Assembly: GCA_951799425.1 (NCBI GenBank)
Contig: OX637409.1
Coordinates: 14,063,460 to 14,127,459, forward strand
Direction of reading: 5' to 3'
DNA length: 64,000 nucleotides
Source: Ilex aquifolium
Taxonomy: Eukaryota; Streptophyta; Magnoliopsida; Aquifoliales; Aquifoliaceae
The notes beneath the pieces were generated by a model. The model worked only from the letters and a program-made list of their open reading frames with translations, ran no database searches and had not been told where the DNA came from. Below, piece after piece: positions 58,129 through 64,000 of this stretch. The translations under genes were made by a program, and so were the position numbers. How positions within the stretch are numbered: the first letter of the stretch is position 1; the number at the start of each line of letters is the position of its first letter.

Positions 58129-58794
58129 GTGTTTTGTGTTATGTTTTCTAATTTTTATGAAAATGTGTATAATGTCCCTTATTTTGAAAATGTGTGTGAG
58201 ATTTGTGATGAGTATGGGCACATCACTAGTGAGTGCTCGATTAATTATCTGGTTCAAGATTTTGCATGCGAAGGTTCAAATTCATTTTTGGCCTTCGAAA
58301 ACTTTTACCCCGACCACTATGTTACACCGAGTTATCCGAGTTATGGTTGGGAGAATGAACCTTATAATTTTTCATCCGATCTCACACCACCAAATGAATT
58401 TTTCCACTATCCAACATATGAGGACTCAACCGAACAAGAATTGGAAAATATTTTTTATGAGTTCATGCAATGCCAAATAGAAACCAATGCCCAAGTAGCC
58501 CAACAACTTTCTGAAATTAGAGATGAACTTAATACATTGATCAATGCTATAATTGCTATGCATGAAGAACAACATCTTGAGCATAGTCAATGTATTGAGG
58601 ATGATCATTTCTATGGAATGCAAATTGATGTTGAATCTCCCACCACTCTTGATTGTGAAAAATTTGATGAAGTTATTATCTCACATGAGGCTAATGAGCC
58701 CAAGGTCATTTTGCCATCTATGAGTGGTGTTGAGATTCACATTTCTCAACTTGGGAAGGGCATTGAAATGGAGTTTAAGTGTAGAAATTTATAA
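58129..58794 (+). CDS. Single gag-like ORF with an N-terminal CCHC zinc knuckle
   Basis: An uninterrupted 221-codon frame. Residues 23-36 (CEICDEYGHITSEC) are a perfect C-x2-C-x4-H-x4-C zinc knuckle, as in retroviral nucleocapsid proteins. An acidic, aromatic-rich middle follows (FYPDHYVTPSYPSYGWENEP), then a helical segment (QVAQQLSEIRDELNTLINAI) with coiled-coil character, and an acidic tail ending PSMSGVEIHISQLGKG. The knuckle is near the N terminus, whereas in a normal gag it is near the C terminus, so the capsid part may be deleted or the ORF may start further upstream. I cannot assign a function. It may be a packaging or RNA-binding remnant that helped the element, or just a surviving fragment. 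Confidence 0.6.
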   Translation: MFCVMFSNFYENVYNVPYFENVCEICDEYGHITSECSINYLVQDFACEGSNSFLAFENFYPDHYVTPSYPSYGWENEPYNFSSDLTPPNEFFHYPTYEDSTEQELENIFYEFMQCQIETNAQVAQQLSEIRDELNTLINAIIAMHEEQHLEHSQCIEDDHFYGMQIDVESPTTLDCEKFDEVIISHEANEPKVILPSMSGVEIHISQLGKGIEMEFKCRNL

Positions 58795-58799
58795 AGTGA

Positions 58800-60960
58800 A
58801 ATTGTACACTCCATTGTTGGGATTGCATGAACTTGCCTACACTTGTGTTTGGTTGAGCATTTTGAATCATTATCCTTTCTATGTTTGGATAGATTGGGTA
58901 GGAATGACATTTCTACAACAAAAAAATTTTAAAATCAAAAAAATCAATGGGCGCAAACTCATATCCGAATTGAAGCCGGATTGACATGAGCTATTTTTGT
59001 TTTGTTTTCATGGACATAGTAGTTAGATTCTTTTATTGTTATATTTTTATTTTCATGTTGTTGTAATATAAAAGTTGTTTACCTCTCCCTAATTTGGACT
59101 CAATTTATTTTGAGCATCATCGTAACAAATTTTATTCAATATCATGTGCGAGTTTAAGTTGGGGGGTGTAAACATGTTTTTTGTGTTTCATTTTCCCTTT
59201 AATAAAAAAAAAAGAAAAAAATAAAAAAGAAGAAGAAGGGTATCTCATTTCTCATGTTACTTTCATTTTTCTCATTGCATAATTCCTTGTGCATTGAGGA
59301 CAATGCATGGTTCAAGTTGGGGGTGAGGTGCACCATTTACATTTTCCACCAATTTTTGTATAGAATAATGGGAAATGGGAAAATTTTGAAAATTTTGGAC
59401 AATTTTTGGTGAAAAATATCCAATATTGAACTATATTCTCCTATCCTAATGGTTATCAGATTTGTGATCTTCATTTTGAACTTTGAATACATGAGCACAT
59501 TATAGAAGTTTATCCTATTGCCAAGAGTATCACATACTTGTTTGCTTTTGAACTCAACCATAAGTGCACCATGAACTTGTAATTTTGGCAATTTATGGAT
59601 TGAGTTCACATTTAGTGCTTGACATGAATAGTGGAGATGAGTAAGAACTCATGTGAGCTTTAATGCCAATCCTTGTTTTGAGGGAACTTACATTTACTTA
59701 AAAGAACAATTTTTCAAATTCAAATTTGTTCAATAATCTCATTATTCTTGTTTTGGTTAGAGTGCATTTGGGTAGTTGATTGACTTGTCTTGAAATGTAC
59801 AATGCTCCCCTATGCGTATTTAGAGATGATCTTAGGTCATTTTTGATTTCTTTGAGCCTTAGCATTTTTCTTGTAAAATTTTATCCATAGTGCTGTGATT
59901 GAGCCTTAATTGTAAATTCGTTTCCATGCCACACATTTGACCAAGCCAGTGCAAAATGATAAAATCTACCTCACCTTGGTTGTTCCTAGTGCTGAGTATG
60001 AGAGATCATAAAAGAGAAGGAAGTATGGCGGAAACTCAACAAAAGGGATGGATGATGTTGAATTCAAAGAGTTGAATGAAAAAGAAAGAGAAAAAGAAAA
60101 GGGGAATGTTAAGGAAAATAAAGAAAAGAAACAAAGAGTGTGGTAATGGTGTTAGCCTAGAAATCCCATAAAAAGGGAGATCTTTTTGAAATAAAAGTCA
60201 TCCACTCGGAACAACTCTCTTTATTATCCTATATCCTTCGTTTCACTTACCTCAATATCACCCCAAGACCTCATTACCACCCATGAAAGCCCTAAATGAT
60301 CTAGAGAAACATGGGGGATGCATACTTTTAAAAGAACAAGAGAAGTTGATTTTGCTATCTAATGCCCTAGCATTCCTTTCATGAGATTATGCCAATGTTG
60401 TTTCATTTTTATGCATGTACTTCATTTTTGGATTATATGTGAGCATACTTTGTTTTGTGCACAAGATTCTATCTCACATATACACATGGAGCGCATGCCA
60501 ACATAACCATAGTGTGATTCTTTGTTGAGAGACACCCTTGGTGAGTTTGCATCAAAACTTAATTTGGATAGCCAAAGTGAATGTGAACTCTGTTGAGTAA
60601 ATGCTTAAATTACATGTCCATTTCACACACACACGAGTTTGAAAATGAATGTGTATGTGGATACTCTAGAATATCATTTAAGGCTAGGATGTGTTTCATG
60701 TGTGATTAGTTCGGGTATGTTGGACCAAGCTATTTTTGAAATCCCAGTGCTATTAGGATAAGGGAATATGCTTTAAATATTGGATACTAGGAAAAGAAGT
60801 TTATAGGTACCTTCACTGGAAACCTTCACGAGACAAAACTCGTCCACTAGGGATCACCTATGGGTTTAAAGGCTTGTTGCATATGCTAAATGCAATTGCG
60901 GAATTAGTATAGATTTATATTTTTTTGCTTAATTTTTATATTTTGTTTGCTAGGGACTAG
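58800..60960 (+). other. Non-coding interior of the LARD-like element
   Basis: No pol domains were found. Short phrases 'cattgaggacaatg.' and 'caagttgggggt' (59290-59325) recall the PPT-like runs of Athila elements. The purine tract AAGTTGAGGGGTG (about 60969-60981) precedes the 3' LTR. Confidence 0.6.
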
Positions 60961-60981
60961 CAAAGCTTAAGTTGAGGGGTG

Positions 60982-62831
60982 TGATGAGCGCATAATATTG
61001 CATATTTAACGGCCTCATTACATGCATTTTAACTCAACTTTTGCATTTAATTACTTAGAGTTAGTCAAAGTTATGAATAATGTGAAAATTTTGATGTTGC
61101 AGGTAATTATAGCATAAATGATGGCTTTTAGAGCTTTGCAACTAAGTATGGATGTGTGGTGAAGATTTGGACACATTATATGAGGATTTGGAGGCTTCAC
61201 AGTGAAAGAAATCAAGGAGGTATTGATGCTTGGTAACATAGGCACCAACACCCGCACCATTTGGTAGAAGTACCTCGCTTTTCCTCCTTTTTGACCATGA
61301 TTTACTTTGAATATGAAAAAGTGAAAAACATAAACGTTGTAGATCTGGATGTCCTCTGTATTGTGTCAAAATTTCAGCTCAATCGGACGGTTGGATCAAA
61401 CGTTATGACAATTCTACAAAAACTGGTCTAGAGTTGGCACCTTCCGAAAAGACCTACCGGTAGGTTTTGGCTACTGGAGTTCGACCTACTGGTAGGCCAT
61501 ACCGGTAGGTTGTGCCCAGAATGCCGAGAACGCCTACAACTCATGCTCCACTTGCTTGGGGGTCCCACCTATGATTCTCCCACTTGCCCCCTGACATATT
61601 CTACATATATACATGCATCCTACACCCCAAAGTCAGCAAAGGAATGTGAAGGATGGGACAGGAGGAGAGAAAAAGATGGAGGCATGGTGGGTTCCAGGCT
61701 AGGCTTGTCCTAGCCTGTGCAATGCATCAACTCAGCCTCCTATGGATGGGAGGCCTATCACACACCTAGGGGGACCACCATGGACGAAAATGCAAGGCTC
61801 ACACACCATATATTCAGCATTCCACAAGCATTGAAGGGGTGGCTACCTAAGCTTAGAAAACTCCTAAGGAAGATGATGAATAGTTACATATAGAAGTTTT
61901 TATTTTTGCATTTTCCTCTCCATTTCAGTTGTAGTTAGTTTTAAATATCTTGTAATCTTTAATTCTTGCACTTTAATCTTATTTATTTCAAGTGTATTTC
62001 AAGTTTAGTTCCATGTTCTTGAATCTACCATTAATGCATTTAAGTTTTCTTCACTTCAAGTTTTAAAATGGGTTTTAAATATTTTTCTTCTTAGTTTAAG
62101 ATTTCTTGCTTTAAGTTAAGTTTTAATCTCCATTTCAATACCATGTTCTTTACATTATGCATGTCTTTCTTGCTTAGCATGAATAGCTAGATTTTTAGTT
62201 GGCTAATTCAAGGGAGAACTCCTCTTGGGTTTTCCATTTCAACTCATTTTCTTTTTTCCTCTCGGTGTACGGTAGTTCGGTTTGACTGGGTTGAGAGTGG
62301 ATGTGGTTGTGAGTCTTTGATATCCCGTAGGCCTGGTCACGGGTTATGCTTGGATCCTTACCTCCATCTCGTCCCTAGCATCCAACAAATCAATCGTTCA
62401 TCTAAGCACCATTGGAGGAAGGTTTCGAGTTGAGTTGGGACTCCCATTGGAATGACCCCTTTGGATTAGCCAATATTTGTTTCCATTTCATTTTCTATCA
62501 CAAACACAAAACACCAAAACTCAAACTCAAGGATTTTTTTACACTTTTCCATTTTTGCAAAATCACCTTCACACGACTCACATTCCTTCCCTGAGGAGAC
62601 GACCTTGGAATGCTTTTCCAAGTAAAACATGACACTCAAAAGACTCTCTGTGCTTGGGGAGCACTTTTGTTCACACACACATTTTGTACATTTCATTCAT
62701 CCACCATTCTGTTGCCCCATTTCCCACATCATTCCGAGGGAGAGTGAAACTCCCCTTTACACATAAGCCATATACACATTTGAGGGTGATATGCGGAGAT
62801 TAGGGAAAACTACAACGGATTTCATCAAGCA
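60982..62831 (+). repeat. 3' LTR of the LARD-like element
   Basis: Starts TGATGAGCGCATAA and ends CATCAAGCA. It differs from the 5' LTR by scattered substitutions and a short length change near 61910-61935. Confidence 0.9.
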
Positions 62832-62836
62832 TTATA

Positions 62837-64000
62837 ACATTGGTTGCGAAAACAACAATGAATTAGTCATCCAGTGAACATAAAGTAAAACACTCTGAAT
62901 TTAGTTGAACCATTGCAGCAAGACCAAAAAAAATTGAAGCAAAACTCACCAAAGGCTGTAGCAAAAAAAGTATTTAAAGAAACTAAATTACATCAAAATC
63001 AATACTCGCAAAAAATCAGAGATGAAATTCCCTATAGGAAGCCATCAAACATTACAATGAAACCCTTGTCGAGGGTATGCTATCATTGGAAGCTTTGGAT
63101 CTCTAAAAAAACTATCTTTTTAGAAAAATTCCTAGAGACCAAACCCAAAAATTCACTCTATCAATATACTCAAATTGCATTAAAATTTTCATTCTAACAA
63201 TTACCATGTTAGCTCTTGAAAATTCTCACCATAAATACCAAAATCCCTTCATGCATAGATTTCCCCTCTGTATACTTCTGGCTCTTTTCATGGATAGTAT
63301 CCTAAAAGTAACATTCATATCAATAACAGGCATAAATGTAAAAATTTATGAAAAAATAAAATTTTAAACTCATAGTCTCCTAATCTTACTAATTTACATC
63401 CAACAATTGAGTTAACACCAACACAGAAAATGTTAGTAGCAGAATGGTTGACATTTCAGCTAATACCGGAGTGAACAGTCCACAACCAAATCTACATGCA
63501 TCCTCTAACATAACAAATAACCGCAAAAAAAAAGTAGTAATACATCAAATAATAATGAAAAATTTAGTAAATATAAACAAAAGAAGAAACCCAAAACACC
63601 AAGAAAATCAAATGTCGATCATGCCATTGTCGTGAAAGCATATCGATTCCACTAGAACTTTACCATAGCCCCTCATGTCGATCATGCTATTACGTGTGCT
63701 GGGAATGTGTGTGTGTATGTGTGTTTTGTGTTGCAAAGAAGAGAAAAAAAATAGCAGTGGGAGAGAGGAATGTTGTAGGGAAGAGCAAATGAAGTTGAAT
63801 CAAACAAAACTCATCAAAGAGGAACATAAATTCAACCAATCTATACAATATTTTCCACATGAATTTCAACAAACACTTCATATGCATGATGATTAATAAC
63901 AAATCAACACAAAATTCACCAAGTGTCGCTTGTTAGAGAGTCAAATGGAAGGTAAGGAGAGGAGAGTGTGTGTGATTGTGTGTGCGAGTGTGAGTGTGAG
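62837..64000. other. AT-rich right flank, no gene
   Basis: Short unrecognised frames only. A (GT)n-like run occurs at 63706-63724 and GA/GT-rich sequence at the very end (63955-64000). Nothing here supports a coding or RNA gene. Confidence 0.4.

Larger units (their letters stand above)
56164..62831 (+). mobile_element. Non-autonomous large-LTR retrotransposon (LARD-like)
   Basis: The LTRs are 56164-57995 and 60982-62831 (about 1.83-1.85 kb, very similar). The perfect 5 bp duplication is ttata (56159-56163, 62832-62836). The PBS is of Athila/Tat type, and a purine tract lies before the 3' LTR. The 3.0 kb interior encodes one small gag-like ORF and no protease, RT or integrase, so it must have been moved in trans by a gypsy element. 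Near-identity of the LTRs points to recent insertion. Confidence 0.92.

Overview
The window is nuclear DNA from a eudicot plant. It holds spliced genes with plant-type introns, AT-rich spacers, plant gene families (PDX1, APD-type RING ligase, ELF4) and many plant LTR retrotransposons. The species cannot be named from the sequence. Only three loci look intact: an intronless PDX1 vitamin B6 synthase gene (minus, 5115-6047), a ten-exon APD-like membrane RING E3 ligase gene (minus, 6734-11209; the exons sum to a clean 482-codon frame plus stop, with one GC-AG intron), and an intronless ELF4 circadian clock gene (minus, 27808-28248) with two evening-element motifs upstream. A 3' cyclophilin fragment (23991-24690) is a pseudogene cut by an LTR insertion, and a PPR scrap lies near 16.5 kb.

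Layout. 1-1.9 kb: 5' end (LTR, PBS, decayed gag) of a minus-strand Ty3/gypsy element that runs off the window. 2.5-3.5 kb: a 1 kb inverted-repeat DNA element with a tRNA-type SINE nested in it. 5-11 kb: gene island (PDX1, APD). 11-17.6 kb: AT-rich spacer with short repeats. 17.6-24 kb: a LINE 3' fragment, a minus-strand Ty1/copia relic that has lost its RT, a 2.1 kb TIR element inside the relic's LTR, and a gypsy LTR lodged in the cyclophilin exon. 24-28.3 kb: cyclophilin remnant and ELF4. 29-37 kb: a solo copia LTR, an 842 bp Mutator-like element with a perfect 9 bp target duplication, a twin palindrome, and a 2.5 kb solo gypsy LTR with a 5 bp target duplication and eight palindromic TACCGGTA-type motifs. 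38.4-62.8 kb: a nested retrotransposon stack. A copia element (38459-56157, duplication gttat) is split by an Athila-type gypsy element (44517-53407). A non-autonomous large-LTR element (56164-62831, duplication ttata) sits one base outside the copia's target duplication. 62.8-64 kb: AT-rich flank with no gene.

The three intact genes are functionally independent. The rest of the window is accessory and retroelement-dominated. The points most worth checking are the protease/integrase-tail fusion left by a clean in-frame deletion, the TACCGGTA palindrome clusters found in two different LTR families, a patch of foreign integrase in one copia LTR, and the LTR/cyclophilin and LTR/copia junctions near 23.4-24.0 kb. 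I saw no CRISPR array, no tRNA or rRNA gene, and no clearly new multi-gene system.
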